Assembly (NCBI RefSeq): GCF_004000805.1
Contig: NZ_BILY01000004.1
Span: 124,001 to 188,000, forward strand
Direction of reading: 5' to 3'
From: Paenibacillus glycanilyticus NBRC 16618
GTDB lineage: Bacteria; Bacillota; Bacilli; Paenibacillales; Paenibacillaceae
DNA length: 64,000 nt
Under the pieces are notes generated by a model. It saw nothing but the letters and a program-made list of their open reading frames with translations. It made no database searches and was not told the DNA's origin. The position numbers were made by a program, and so were the translations under genes. Positions 53,855-62,263 of the stretch are shown piece after piece. Each line of letters starts with the position of its first letter. The first letter of the stretch is position 1.

Positions 53855-54748
53855 CTAGTTGTTCACCTCTTTGTGTTCGGCAGCCCCCAGAGCTTTCGGA
53901 AGCTCCAGCTTCATAAACCGGCGGTATTGCTTAGGCGTTATTCCGGTATGGCGCTTAAGCAGCCTTGGCAAGTAATGATTCAGCATCCCTACCTTGCCGG
54001 CAATTTCGGATATCGGCAAATCCGTCTCCTTAAGCAGCTTTTTGGCCAGCTCAAGACGCCGCTCGGTCACGTATTGAATCGGCGAGCAGCCCATTATCGA
54101 TTTGAAGGAGGTAATCAAATAATTGGGATGAAGATAGGCGACTTTAGCCAAATCCTCGATTTGAATGTTATGATGCAAATTTTGTTCGATGTATAAGAGG
54201 ACATCATCCCATTTTTCTTTTCCAACCTCATTGCCTATAAAATAAGCATCGTTCAAATCATCCCAGGAGCTATGATCCAATAGATACGCTATCAGCTCCA
54301 ATATGCCGGAATGCAGCCTGAGATTGGTCGATACGGTCGGAAACTCTTGCGCCTGAATCATTTTTTGCATAATTCCAACCACATGACACTCGTCCTGAAT
54401 CGCAACGGATGAGGAAAAAGGAAGCTTCGGAAGCTTCATAAACTTCATATCGTCGGCATTCCGAATACGGAAATGGCACCAATACGCTTTAATCGTTTGC
54501 TTGATAGCAATATTATAACTAACTTTCTGCTTTGGGCGAAGCACGTAAATTCTGCCCGGTATCAGATCGTAGCCTACTCCCTTTGTCTCGAGAACGGCAT
54601 GTCCCTCCATTAAATAGAAAACCCTGTAATAATCGATTTCATCATTGTTGTTCAACCAGCCGGCTTCCCTCTCCGAATAAGCAGCCATAATAACGTCGAT
54701 CTTCAAATGATCGAATTGTCTTTGTAATATCTGTATTTTCGTATCCAT
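53855..54748 (-). CDS. AraC family transcriptional regulator
   Basis: 297 residues. A cupin-like sensor (DYYRVFYLMEGHAVLETKGVGYDLIPGRIYVLRP) covers 1-100. The AraC motifs (IQIEDLAKVAYLHPNYLITSFKSIMG; LPISEIAGKVGMLNHYLPRLLKRHTGITPKQYRRF) cover about 195-285. It is the first gene of an araC-mutY-aldolase run with almost no gaps. Its natural target may be the aldolase gene or others elsewhere. Confidence 0.9.
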   Translation of the reverse strand: MDTKIQILQRQFDHLKIDVIMAAYSEREAGWLNNNDEIDYYRVFYLMEGHAVLETKGVGYDLIPGRIYVLRPKQKVSYNIAIKQTIKAYWCHFRIRNADDMKFMKLPKLPFSSSVAIQDECHVVGIMQKMIQAQEFPTVSTNLRLHSGILELIAYLLDHSSWDDLNDAYFIGNEVGKEKWDDVLLYIEQNLHHNIQIEDLAKVAYLHPNYLITSFKSIMGCSPIQYVTERRLELAKKLLKETDLPISEIAGKVGMLNHYLPRLLKRHTGITPKQYRRFMKLELPKALGAAEHKEVNN

Positions 54749-54878
54749 GACTACCCCTGTTGTCTGGCTTTCGCAAATTATTTACTCTATTATATAAGCA
54801 ATAAAGATAAAATCATATTGGAAGTTCTATCATTATGTTGGATTCATTATAGCCAAGTTACAAGAAAGAAGGAAAAAC

Positions 54879-55226
54879 ATGCTAGCAAAAGGATTAATTG
54901 TATCCGCCGTTCTCGCCGTACTTCTCGCTGCCTGCGGCAGCGGCGGTTCCGGTTCCGGCTCCGCGATCTCAACCAGCCATATGGATGCTCCCGGGAAGAC
55001 CGGAGCTGTATATAAAGCGAACTGCGTCAGCTGTCACGGCTCCGATCTGCAGGGGCGGATGGGAACGCAAACGAATCTTCAACAGGTAGGCGCACGCATG
55101 ACCGAGCCCGAAATCGTCGAGCAGATCAAGAAGGGGGGATCCTCGATGCCGCCTTTCGAGGATCGTCTGACGGACGAGCAGATTGCGGGACTCGCAGCCT
55201 GGCTGGCAGGCAAGAAAAAAGAGTAA
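54879..55226 (+). CDS. c551-type cytochrome lipoprotein
   Basis: 115 residues. The lipoprotein signal ends LAAC19; a Gly/Ser linker is followed by the heme motif C49-V-S-C52-H53 and the axial methionine M90 (SSMPPF). Size and layout resemble Bacillus CccB, a membrane-attached electron carrier to the terminal oxidase. RBS AGAAGGA before ATG 54879. It is monocistronic with a terminator at 55239. Confidence 0.92.
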   Translation: MLAKGLIVSAVLAVLLAACGSGGSGSGSAISTSHMDAPGKTGAVYKANCVSCHGSDLQGRMGTQTNLQQVGARMTEPEIVEQIKKGGSSMPPFEDRLTDEQIAGLAAWLAGKKKE

Positions 55227-55238
55227 ATCATGCAGACG

Positions 55239-55293
55239 AAAAGGCTGAACCGGTATCCAGCTTAAACAGCCGCATACCGATCAGCCTTTTCTA
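55239..55293. terminator. bidirectional terminator
   Basis: AAAAGGCTGA (55239-55248) pairs with TCAGCCTTTT (55281-55290), with an inner CGGTAT/ATACCG stem, between convergent genes. Confidence 0.85.
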
Positions 55294-55302
55294 TTCATTC
55301 CT

Positions 55303-55698
55303 CTATGCCGTCTGTTCCACAATCGCCACCGCAGACGCAATCGCGCGATCGTGAGTAATCGTAATATGAATGCGATGCCTCTCCGGCGTCAGTTCAAGCC
55401 TCTCCCAAGCACTGCCGGACAACGTACACTCCGGCTTCCCTTCGGGTCCGCGCAAAATATCGATATCGGTAAACCCGACTTTGGCTCCGATCCCGCAGCC
55501 CAAAGCCTTCACTACGGCTTCTTTCGCCGCGAATCTCCCCGCCGCAAATTGCGCCAGACGCTTGCCATCGTAGCTGCCGGCCAGATCCCGCTCCCGACTC
55601 GTCAATATCCGGTCTAGGAACCGGGCTCCCGCTTTGCTCGCAAGCAGTGCCTCGATCCGGTCCATATCCGTAACATCATGTCCGACCCCTGCTATCAT
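55303..55698 (-). CDS. acpS: holo-[acyl-carrier-protein] synthase
   Basis: 131 residues. The Mg-binding D8 (GVGHDVTD) and E60 (RFAAKEAVVKALG) mark the AcpS family of phosphopantetheinyl transferases, which move the arm of CoA to acyl carrier protein. Normal length. It lies eight bp after nadE and is probably co-transcribed. Confidence 0.94.
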   Translation of the reverse strand: MIAGVGHDVTDMDRIEALLASKAGARFLDRILTSRERDLAGSYDGKRLAQFAAGRFAAKEAVVKALGCGIGAKVGFTDIDILRGPEGKPECTLSGSAWERLELTPERHRIHITITHDRAIASAVAIVEQTA

Positions 55699-55706
55699 CG
55701 CTTGGA

Positions 55707-56516
55707 TCAGATCCCCGGAATCGGGGAACGCTTATGCTCGGTACGCAAATATTGCTTCTCGAGCTTCGCTTTCGCTTCCGCTCCGATCTCTTTGCCTTCG
55801 AGATAAGCGCTGTTCTCGTCATACAGAATGCCAAGCTCCGATTCGTCGGTCTGCCCTTCCCAAAGTCCGGCGGTTGGCGCTTTATCCAGAATACTCTGAG
55901 GCACGCCAAGCACGCCTGCAAGCTGGCGGACCTGGCGCTTGTTCAGCGAGCTGAGCGGCGTAATGTCAACCGCGCCGTCGCCCCATTTCGTAAAGAAGCC
56001 GGTGATGGCTTCAGACGCATGGTCCGTGCCAACAACAAGCAGGTTGAGATCAAAAGCAAGCGCGTATTGGACAACCATCCGCGTTCTGGCTTTTACGTTT
56101 CCTTTGCCGCCGCGACTCAGATGGCGGTGAATCCCGATCGCTTTAAGCGCATGCTCGGTTTCCAGCGCGATTTCGTCCACCGCTTCGCCGATATTCGTCT
56201 CCACCTTATGCTTCAGCTGGAACGCTTCCGCCGTCGCATAACTGTCCTCTATATCGACCTGCTCCCCGTAAGGCTGAAACACGCCAAGCGTCATATACTC
56301 CCGGCCGGTCTCGGCAGACAATTCGTCCGTCGCCATCTTGCAGAGGCCAGTCGTAACCGCGCTGTCGATCCCGCCGCTGATCGCAATCAAAAGGCCCGTT
56401 GTACCGGACTTCTTCACGTACTCCTTCAAGAAGTCGACGCGCTTGCGGATCTCCGCAGCGGGATCAATCTCCGGCTGTACGCCGAAACGCTCGATTATTT
56501 CCTGTTGTAAACTCAT
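55707..56516 (-). CDS. nadE: NAD+ synthase, ammonia-dependent
   Basis: 269 residues. The ATP pyrophosphatase loop S47-GGIDS52 and KGNVKARTRM with GTDHASEAITGFFTKWGDG are typical. It converts nicotinate adenine dinucleotide to NAD with ammonia; no glutaminase domain is fused. The start ATG 56516 lies 30 bp after the bacilliredoxin stop. The order bacilliredoxin-nadE-acpS looks like one operon. Confidence 0.95.
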   Translation of the reverse strand: MSLQQEIIERFGVQPEIDPAAEIRKRVDFLKEYVKKSGTTGLLIAISGGIDSAVTTGLCKMATDELSAETGREYMTLGVFQPYGEQVDIEDSYATAEAFQLKHKVETNIGEAVDEIALETEHALKAIGIHRHLSRGGKGNVKARTRMVVQYALAFDLNLLVVGTDHASEAITGFFTKWGDGAVDITPLSSLNKRQVRQLAGVLGVPQSILDKAPTAGLWEGQTDESELGILYDENSAYLEGKEIGAEAKAKLEKQYLRTEHKRSPIPGI

Positions 56517-56546
56517 AGCCCAGGCTCCCCCTACTCCACCTGCCGA

Positions 56547-56981
56547 TTAACGGCAGTAACGGTCAAAAGCTTCAGTCAGATCAGCCGCGATTTCGGCAGC
56601 GGAACGATTCTCGATTTGATGGCGTTCGATGAAATGAACCAACTCGCCGTCTTTCATCAGAGCAATAGAAGGCGAAGACGGCGGATACGGAGCAAAGTAC
56701 TCGCGCGCTTTCGCCGTTGCTTCTTTATCTTGACCGGCAAACACGGTATACAGGTGATCCGGCGTAATATCGTGCTGCAGCGCTTCGGCTACGCCCGGAC
56801 GGCATTGACCAGCCGCACAGCCGCAAACCGAGTTAACAACGACAAGCGTAGTTCCTTTTGCATCCGGAATCGCATCCGCAACTTCCTCAGGCGTGCGAAG
56901 CTCTTTAATCCCGATCCGGGTCAGATCATCGCGCATAGGTTGAACCATATCCAACATATATCTCTCAAATGACATAGACAT
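56547..56981 (-). CDS. bacilliredoxin (BrxA/BrxB, YphP/YqiW family)
   Basis: 144 residues. The active site C53-G-C55 (NSVCGCAAGQCRPGV) with an extra C60 is diagnostic; the protein removes bacillithiol from oxidised protein thiols. RBS AAAGGAGAG before ATG 56981 (a second ATG two codons later is equally possible). Its promoter at 57023 carries a palindrome. First of a likely operon with nadE and acpS. Confidence 0.93.
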   Translation of the reverse strand: MSMSFERYMLDMVQPMRDDLTRIGIKELRTPEEVADAIPDAKGTTLVVVNSVCGCAAGQCRPGVAEALQHDITPDHLYTVFAGQDKEATAKAREYFAPYPPSSPSIALMKDGELVHFIERHQIENRSAAEIAADLTEAFDRYCR

Positions 56982-57006
56982 TTGAAAACACTCTCCTTTG
57001 TAATAA

Positions 57007-57052
57007 CCTAAATTTAGTTACTATTATACCGCCCGCCATGAAAATAAAGCAA
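57007..57052 (-). promoter_or_regulatory. promoter of the bacilliredoxin gene with a palindrome
   Basis: On the minus strand TTGCTT (57052-57047) and TATAAT (57028-57023) with an 18-bp gap. CTAAATTTAG (57008-57017), a perfect 10-bp palindrome, lies just past the -10 where a repressor would act. The -35 lies within the terminator stem of the preceding gene. Confidence 0.55.
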
Positions 57053-57080
57053 CCGGAGCAAATGTCACTCCGGTTGCTTT
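57042..57080 (-). terminator. terminator overlapping the end of the 57065 gene
   Basis: AGCAACCGGAG (57048-57058) and CTCCGGTTGCT (57068-57078) pair; the minus strand continues TTATTTTC. The stop codon lies in the loop. Confidence 0.8.
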
Positions 57081-57442
57081 TGCGGCGCTTCCTCCGAGTC
57101 TGGAACAGGTTCCCCCGCACGGTAGGCGCTATTTTTGTCCTGATGCATAAAGATCCCCGACTGGGGCGCGATTCCCCGTTCGAAATAGTCCCGGTTCTCG
57201 GCGGTTAGAAACCCGATATCCTTAAAAGGATGGACCCATTGATCGCCGGCCATAACGGCCGGATCCGTATCGGTGCTCCATTCATTAAGCGGCGAATTCG
57301 GCGAATCGTAATCATGATCGCCAATCACTACGCCATGCTCATTGACGAACGGCTCGCGCGGGCCTCTTCCCTCGCGGAATTCCGGAAGAAAGGAGATTTC
57401 GAACGGATCAAGCGACGGATCGTCCCCTTTGCCCTTGCCCAT
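57065..57442 (-). CDS. conserved protein, DUF3905-like
   Basis: 125 hydrophilic residues. The core PFEISFLPEFREGRGPREPFVNEHGVVIGDHDYDSPNSPLNEW, then TDPAVMAGDQWVHPFKDIGF, matches my memory of DUF3905, a family found in spore-forming Bacillota. No catalytic motif is evident; the ends are charged and likely disordered. RBS AAAGGAACG before ATG 57442. It lies 11 bp after a 43-residue gene, with which it is probably co-transcribed. A sporulation role is a guess from family distribution. Confidence 0.8.
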   Translation of the reverse strand: MGKGKGDDPSLDPFEISFLPEFREGRGPREPFVNEHGVVIGDHDYDSPNSPLNEWSTDTDPAVMAGDQWVHPFKDIGFLTAENRDYFERGIAPQSGIFMHQDKNSAYRAGEPVPDSEEAPQKQPE

Positions 57443-57453
57443 CGCTCGTTCCT

Positions 57454-57585
57454 TTAGATCGAAGGGCGGTTCGGCCCGTCCAGCTTCTTATCGTAGCCGG
57501 CTTCGCCAGGTTCGGCTGCTCCGGCTTTATTTTTGCTTGCTTGCTGGGTTTGTTCTATCGAGTTGCCTTGTTTATTTTTCGCCAT
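57454..57585 (-). CDS. small hydrophilic protein, 43 residues, spore-protein-like tail
   Basis: ATG 57585 nine bases after GGGAGG, stop TAA at 57454. The sequence starts MAKNKQGNSIEQTQQASKNK and ends YDKKLDGPNRPSI. It is charged, has no hydrophobic core, and its KLDGPNRPS tail recalls minor small acid-soluble spore proteins, though I cannot name a family. It heads a two-gene unit with the DUF3905-like gene. Confidence 0.7.
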   Translation of the reverse strand: MAKNKQGNSIEQTQQASKNKAGAAEPGEAGYDKKLDGPNRPSI

Positions 57586-57668
57586 CGTAGTCGTCCTCCC
57601 GTGTATAGCTGATTGTACGAACTACGATAGTATGCGCGTCCGGCACAAGCTTTATGTTTCCTCTTCCC

Positions 57669-59318
57669 TTAGGCCGAATGCTTGAAAAACGAAACGATAA
57701 ACGTCGTTCCGACGCCCTGCTCGGATTCAACGTCGATGCGGCCGTTATGGCGCTCCGCAATGCTGACGCATAAAGGAAGACCAAGGCCCGTTCCCTGCGT
57801 CTTGGTCGAGAAGAAAGGATCAAAGATGCGCTGCTTCTGCTCGTCGGAGATACCCACGCCTTGATCCTGTATGCGAAGGACGATCTCCTCTTTTTCTTCT
57901 ATGTATGCCGTATGGATGGACAAGCGGCCTTTCTCGCTCATCGCCTCCATCCCGTTGCGGGCCAGATTCAGGAGCAGCTGCTTGATCTCCTTCTCGTTCA
58001 GTTGAATGGCAGGCACAAAATCGCACAGCTCAACCTCGATCGTCTGCCCCCGCAGATTGGCATCGGCATTTAATAACGGAATCATTTCCCGGATAATATC
58101 ATGCAGCGAACCCGCTTCCATCGTAAGCGCCCGGTTCTGGGCCAAGGACAGGAAATCGCTGATGATCGTATTCGCCCGGTCCAGCTCGTCCATCACGATA
58201 CCGTAATAAGCCTGCTGATTATCCGGGCTCCGTTCCCGCATCAGTTGCACAAAGCCGCGGATAACCGCCATGGGATTACGGATCTCGTGCGTAATGCTCG
58301 CCGCCATCTGCCCGATCAGGCTAAGCCGTTCCATCCTCCCAACCTCGCTGCGCAGCAGCGCCAGCTCCGTTATGTCATGCGCGGTGAGGACCGCCCCCGT
58401 TATGGAATCCGTTTGCAGGTTCCGGATACAAAAGGCGGTCTTCAGCAGCGTTCTTCCATTTTCCACCTGCGGATACTCATGAACAAGACTTTGCCCGTTT
58501 AGCGCCTCGCGCAGCAGCTTCGCATTGGAGTTCTCAATCCCGTCATCAAAAAACTCGTAGAAATATTGGCCGACGATATGTTGTCCGCCAGCGAGCATCT
58601 GAACCCCCATCTCGTTCAGATGCGTGATTTTGCCGTATTGGTTAACCAGAACAACCGCAATCTTCGTCTGATTGATAAATTGCTCAAGCTTCTCCACTTC
58701 CTGCCGGTAGCTCTGCGACACCCGCTTCACATCGTAATGCAATTGAGCGTTTTCTTTAAACGTCTCTATCGTATAGACCGAAATCCAAGAGGAAAACACC
58801 GTCATCGCTAGAGTAAGAAGTGCCAGAAGCACAAATTCAAGATCGACCGGCATCCCCGCCGTAATGACGGCAACCGTGAAGGACAAAATAACAAACGCGC
58901 ACATCCCCACGATAAGCTTCATGACGATGCTGATCTTGCGCCGCCGGTCCGACCGGTGGAACGCTTTTATAATGGACGGCATAAAGACAACGTAGACAAG
59001 CATGAAGGAGAGAAACACAACCGTCTCTCCCATACTGTCGAGTGATTCAATCCTTAGTGCCGTATATACGCCGCTCAGCAGCAATAAAAAGTATGGTCCG
59101 CCGTATAAAGAACCGATTAACAAAGGCATTAGCCGAAAATTAAGTTCGCAGCCGTAATAGTCCTTCGTAAACAACATGCACAATGCCATCGCAATACAGC
59201 TGGACAGCCCTATAATAACGGGAATTCTCCGCCAATGGCGGCTAGAATTATGCCATAACTGAAAGGCAAAGGCAGGTACTAGCGTAATAAAGAATTGTAA
59301 CAGCAATTCTTTCAACAC
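57669..59318 (-). CDS. KinB-like membrane sensor histidine kinase
   Basis: 549 residues. Five to six membrane helices fill 1-185 (5TM-5TMR_LYT-like: FRLMPLLIGSLYGGPYFLLLLSGVYTALR). A PAS domain spans 205-320. HisKA has H344 (ASITHEIRNPMAVIRGFVQL), and the ATPase domain shows N, G1 (IQDQGVGIS) and G2 (GTGLGLPL) boxes. No response regulator is adjacent, as with the orphan kinases KinA-E that feed the sporulation phosphorelay. The start is GTG 59318, with GGGAG 13 bases upstream; TTG 59315 is possible. Confidence 0.9.
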   Translation of the reverse strand: MLKELLLQFFITLVPAFAFQLWHNSSRHWRRIPVIIGLSSCIAMALCMLFTKDYYGCELNFRLMPLLIGSLYGGPYFLLLLSGVYTALRIESLDSMGETVVFLSFMLVYVVFMPSIIKAFHRSDRRRKISIVMKLIVGMCAFVILSFTVAVITAGMPVDLEFVLLALLTLAMTVFSSWISVYTIETFKENAQLHYDVKRVSQSYRQEVEKLEQFINQTKIAVVLVNQYGKITHLNEMGVQMLAGGQHIVGQYFYEFFDDGIENSNAKLLREALNGQSLVHEYPQVENGRTLLKTAFCIRNLQTDSITGAVLTAHDITELALLRSEVGRMERLSLIGQMAASITHEIRNPMAVIRGFVQLMRERSPDNQQAYYGIVMDELDRANTIISDFLSLAQNRALTMEAGSLHDIIREMIPLLNADANLRGQTIEVELCDFVPAIQLNEKEIKQLLLNLARNGMEAMSEKGRLSIHTAYIEEKEEIVLRIQDQGVGISDEQKQRIFDPFFSTKTQGTGLGLPLCVSIAERHNGRIDVESEQGVGTTFIVSFFKHSA

Positions 59319-59417
59319 GAACGATCAGTCTCCCAACGAAAACACGTCATGTTATAAAAAATACCCTGTCTTCACCTATTCACCTGATAGTCCGATTAAA
59401 TCACAACTCTCATTATT

Positions 59418-60254
59418 TTACAATCGCCTTCCCAGCCAATTGGAAATAATATTTAACAAATGAACGGCGTAAATATCGTTATGCAATTCATGGTATCCGC
59501 CCTCGTATTTAACGAATTTGCAGAGGTCTCCGAGGCGCTCGGCAACCTCTTTGCTTGCCTCGAACGAGGTCACTTTATCTCCCGTCCCGTGCACCAGCAA
59601 TACCGGAACCTGAAGCTCGTTACTATGCATGATAGCCCATTCACCGGCATCCGTCATGATGTGAAAGGTCCTAATTGTAATGGAGCTGTGGCATAAAGGG
59701 TCTCCGAGGAACGTTATCGCTTGATCATAACCGGGGCGGTACAGATCATCAGGACTGATCCCCGTTGACAGCGACAGCTTGGGCATAATGCTTACAAGCA
59801 GTCTGGCCAGTGCCTTCATAACGGCATTGGGGCCTTTCGCAAGACGCAGCCACGGACTGCTCAAAATGAGACCTTCAATAGAAGGTTTTAGGCGCAGCGC
59901 GGAATTGAGCGCTACATTGCCGCCCATGCTGTGGCCGTAAAGAAAGCAAGGAAGTAACGGGTGCCGTTCTTTCGCCTGCTCAAGCAGCAGTCCCGTGTTA
60001 CGGACCGCTGTTTCCATTGAAGAGAGATGTCCGCGCTTCCCCTCGGAACGGCCATGGCCCTCCTGGTCGTGAGCCAGCACGGCATAACCATCGCTTGTCA
60101 GCCGCTCCGCAACTGCCGAATACCGTTCTCCATGCTCTCCCATGCCGTGTACAATGCAAACCGCGGCTTTTGGCTCCCGGTTATCCGGCAGCCATTCTCT
60201 TGCGTAAATTTCGATGCCGTTCGCCCCGCTGAACCGCCAATCCGTCCGCTCCAT
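59418..60254 (-). CDS. alpha/beta hydrolase, monoacylglycerol lipase/lysophospholipase type
   Basis: 278 residues. The HGMGEHGERY oxyanion motif, nucleophile S109 (YGHSMGGN), D226 (VHGTGDKVTS) and H255 (GGYHELHND) form the triad of the Hydrolase_4 group. It cleaves a fatty acyl ester of a monoglyceride or lysophospholipid in the cytoplasm. Monocistronic, divergent from the flavoprotein gene. Confidence 0.9.
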   Translation of the reverse strand: MERTDWRFSGANGIEIYAREWLPDNREPKAAVCIVHGMGEHGERYSAVAERLTSDGYAVLAHDQEGHGRSEGKRGHLSSMETAVRNTGLLLEQAKERHPLLPCFLYGHSMGGNVALNSALRLKPSIEGLILSSPWLRLAKGPNAVMKALARLLVSIMPKLSLSTGISPDDLYRPGYDQAITFLGDPLCHSSITIRTFHIMTDAGEWAIMHSNELQVPVLLVHGTGDKVTSFEASKEVAERLGDLCKFVKYEGGYHELHNDIYAVHLLNIISNWLGRRL

Positions 60255-60368
60255 GCGTTATTCGCTCCTTTATGGGTTTAAAGTTGTCTTCATTATATTT
60301 CAATAAATAAGAAAAAGAATGTTACAATACGTAAAGAAGAAAACGTATGAGTCAGGAGCAATGTAACG

Positions 60369-61649
60369 ATGTTTGATGTAATTATTATCGGCGGCGGACC
60401 GTCCGGTCTGATGGCTGCCGTTGCCGCCAGCGGCGCTGGCGCGTCTACCCTGCTTATCGATAAAGGGGACAAGCTTGGACGCAAGCTGGGCATTTCCGGC
60501 GGAGGCCGCTGCAACGTAACCAACGCGAATGAAATGGATGAACTGATCCGTAATATTCCCGGAAACGGGCGGTTCCTGTTCAGCGCTCTAAATCAATTCG
60601 GCAACCGGGAGATCATCGCCTTCTTTGAAGGGATGGGCATTGCCTTGAAGGAAGAGGACCGCGGACGGATGTTCCCGGTATCGGACAAGGCGAAGACGGT
60701 TGTGGATGCTCTGATCCGGAAGGTGAAGGAGCAAGGCGTCGAGATCCGAACGAACATGCCGGTGAAGGAAGTGCTGTACGAGAACGGCGCCGTTACCGGC
60801 ATCAGACTCGCTTCCAACGAGATTATCCATAGCAAGTCCGTGGTTGTCGCTACCGGCGGAAAATCCGTTCCGCATACGGGTTCTACGGGCGACGGCTACC
60901 CATGGGCGAAAAAAGCCGGGCATACGATTACCGATCTATACCCGACGGAAGTGCCTCTCACCTCGGCCGAGCCGTGGATTCGCAGCAAGGAGCTGCAAGG
61001 CCTGTCGCTCCGCGATGTTACACTGACCGTATGGAATGCCAAGAACAAAAAGCTTGTTTCCCATGAAGGAGATATGATCTTTACGCATTTCGGTTTATCC
61101 GGACCGGCGGCGCTGCGCTGCAGCCAGTTTGTCGTTAAAGAACTTAAGAAAGCTTCGGAAGCCGAGAGCAGCAGACAGACGGCTCTCGTTACCATCGATC
61201 TGTTTCCGGGTCGTACGGAGGCTGAAATCTTCGACGAGACGCTGAAGCTTGCCAAGCTTGATCCCAAGAAGGCTGTCAAAAACGTGCTGAAAGGCTATGT
61301 GCAGGAAAGATTGCTGGAGCTCCTTCTGCGCCAATGCGAGATTAACGGCGATGTCACGTACGACAACATTCCGAAGGAACCATGGCGCGAGCTGGCCAAA
61401 CGGATGAAGCAATTCCCTGTTGCGGTTAACGGAACTTTGTCAATTGAAGAGGCATTCGTTACTGGCGGCGGGGTGCATCTGAAGGAGATCGATCCAAAAA
61501 CGATGCAGTCAAAGCTCGCCCAGGGGCTTTACTTCTGCGGGGAAGTGCTCGATATTCACGGCTACACGGGAGGCTACAATATTACGGCCGCATTTACTAC
61601 GGGCCACAGCGCAGGAACAAGCGCGGCATCGGCTGCTTTAAGCAGCTGA
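60369..61649 (+). CDS. FAD-dependent oxidoreductase, HI0933/YtfP/BaiN family
   Basis: 426 residues. The dinucleotide fold [14 protein letters not shown] (residues 4-17), [16 protein letters not shown] (40s), [18 protein letters not shown] and the C-terminal [19 protein letters not shown] define the HI0933-like flavoproteins. They are probably NAD(P)H-dependent reductases; the physiological substrate in Bacillus (YtfP) is not firmly known. RBS AGGAGC before ATG 60369. A terminator overlaps its end. Confidence 0.92.
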   Translation: MFDVIIIGGGPSGLMAAVAASGAGASTLLIDKGDKLGRKLGISGGGRCNVTNANEMDELIRNIPGNGRFLFSALNQFGNREIIAFFEGMGIALKEEDRGRMFPVSDKAKTVVDALIRKVKEQGVEIRTNMPVKEVLYENGAVTGIRLASNEIIHSKSVVVATGGKSVPHTGSTGDGYPWAKKAGHTITDLYPTEVPLTSAEPWIRSKELQGLSLRDVTLTVWNAKNKKLVSHEGDMIFTHFGLSGPAALRCSQFVVKELKKASEAESSRQTALVTIDLFPGRTEAEIFDETLKLAKLDPKKAVKNVLKGYVQERLLELLLRQCEINGDVTYDNIPKEPWRELAKRMKQFPVAVNGTLSIEEAFVTGGGVHLKEIDPKTMQSKLAQGLYFCGEVLDIHGYTGGYNITAAFTTGHSAGTSAASAALSS

Positions 61650-61668
61650 CGCCGCGCTTTTCCTTTTT
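61621..61668 (+). terminator. terminator overlapping the flavoprotein gene end
   Basis: GCGCGGC (61621-61627) pairs with GCCGCGC (61651-61657), with an inner GCTGCT-TTA-AGCAGC stem, then TTTTCCTTTTT. The stop TGA lies between the stems. Confidence 0.8.
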
Positions 61669-61676
61669 CTCCTCTA

Positions 61677-62069
61677 TTACGTATGCACATCCCCGGAGAA
61701 ATGACTGTACTCCCCGGGATCCGGGAGAAACTCATTGGTCGTATCCGCATCGTCATCCCGGTTGTGCAGGTCTGTTGCTTCCTCTGCCCCAATCCAATCC
61801 TCATTCACGATATGAGCCGGAATCGTAATGGCATTCAGGGAATAAGCCGTATCCGTGACAGCCTCGTTCCGAATCGCAGACTGATCCACCAACTGGCCGC
61901 CATGAGACATGGCAATTTCCAACGCCGAGGTCAAGTCGCTTCCGTCCACGTGAATATGCAGTCGGTTTCCCTCGTGCATTAACGGCTCGTATCCAAGCTC
62001 CTGCAGGGTATCCCGCGCAAGCGCAGCGCTAAAGGAGTCAGCGAAATCAAATAAAATAGCCGAACTCAT
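61677..62069 (-). CDS. conserved acidic protein of unknown function
   Basis: 130 residues. The first ~70 (ILFDFADSFSAALARDTLQELGYEPLMHEGNRLHIHVDGSDLTSALEIAMSHGG) look like a small alpha/beta ferredoxin-like fold reminiscent of ACT- or DUF2007-like domains. The rest is acidic with DDDADTTNEF. I recognise no function. The upstream sequence on the minus strand has a GGAGATGAG ribosome site. Converges on the flavoprotein gene. Confidence 0.8.
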   Translation of the reverse strand: MSSAILFDFADSFSAALARDTLQELGYEPLMHEGNRLHIHVDGSDLTSALEIAMSHGGQLVDQSAIRNEAVTDTAYSLNAITIPAHIVNEDWIGAEEATDLHNRDDDADTTNEFLPDPGEYSHFSGDVHT

Positions 62070-62143
62070 CTTCTCATCTCCTTCGATAGGCTTCCAATAT
62101 ATTAAGATTCCCTAACATTCCCCACTTTTATGAATGAAAGGTG

Positions 62144-62171
62144 TTGTCATTTCAACAAAACTTTATATAAT
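62144..62171 (+). promoter_or_regulatory. promoter of the PAS-XRE gene
   Basis: TTGTCA (62144-62149) and TATAAT (62166-62171) with a 16-bp gap. A 93-bp leader follows. The 194-bp region holds no other gene. Confidence 0.6.
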
Positions 62172-62263
62172 TTAAGTTATACTCTTATACGTTAGGTTTA
62201 TTTACACCATACGTCACATTAAAACAATATTCACATAATAACTCCCAGGAAGGTGACAAAATA

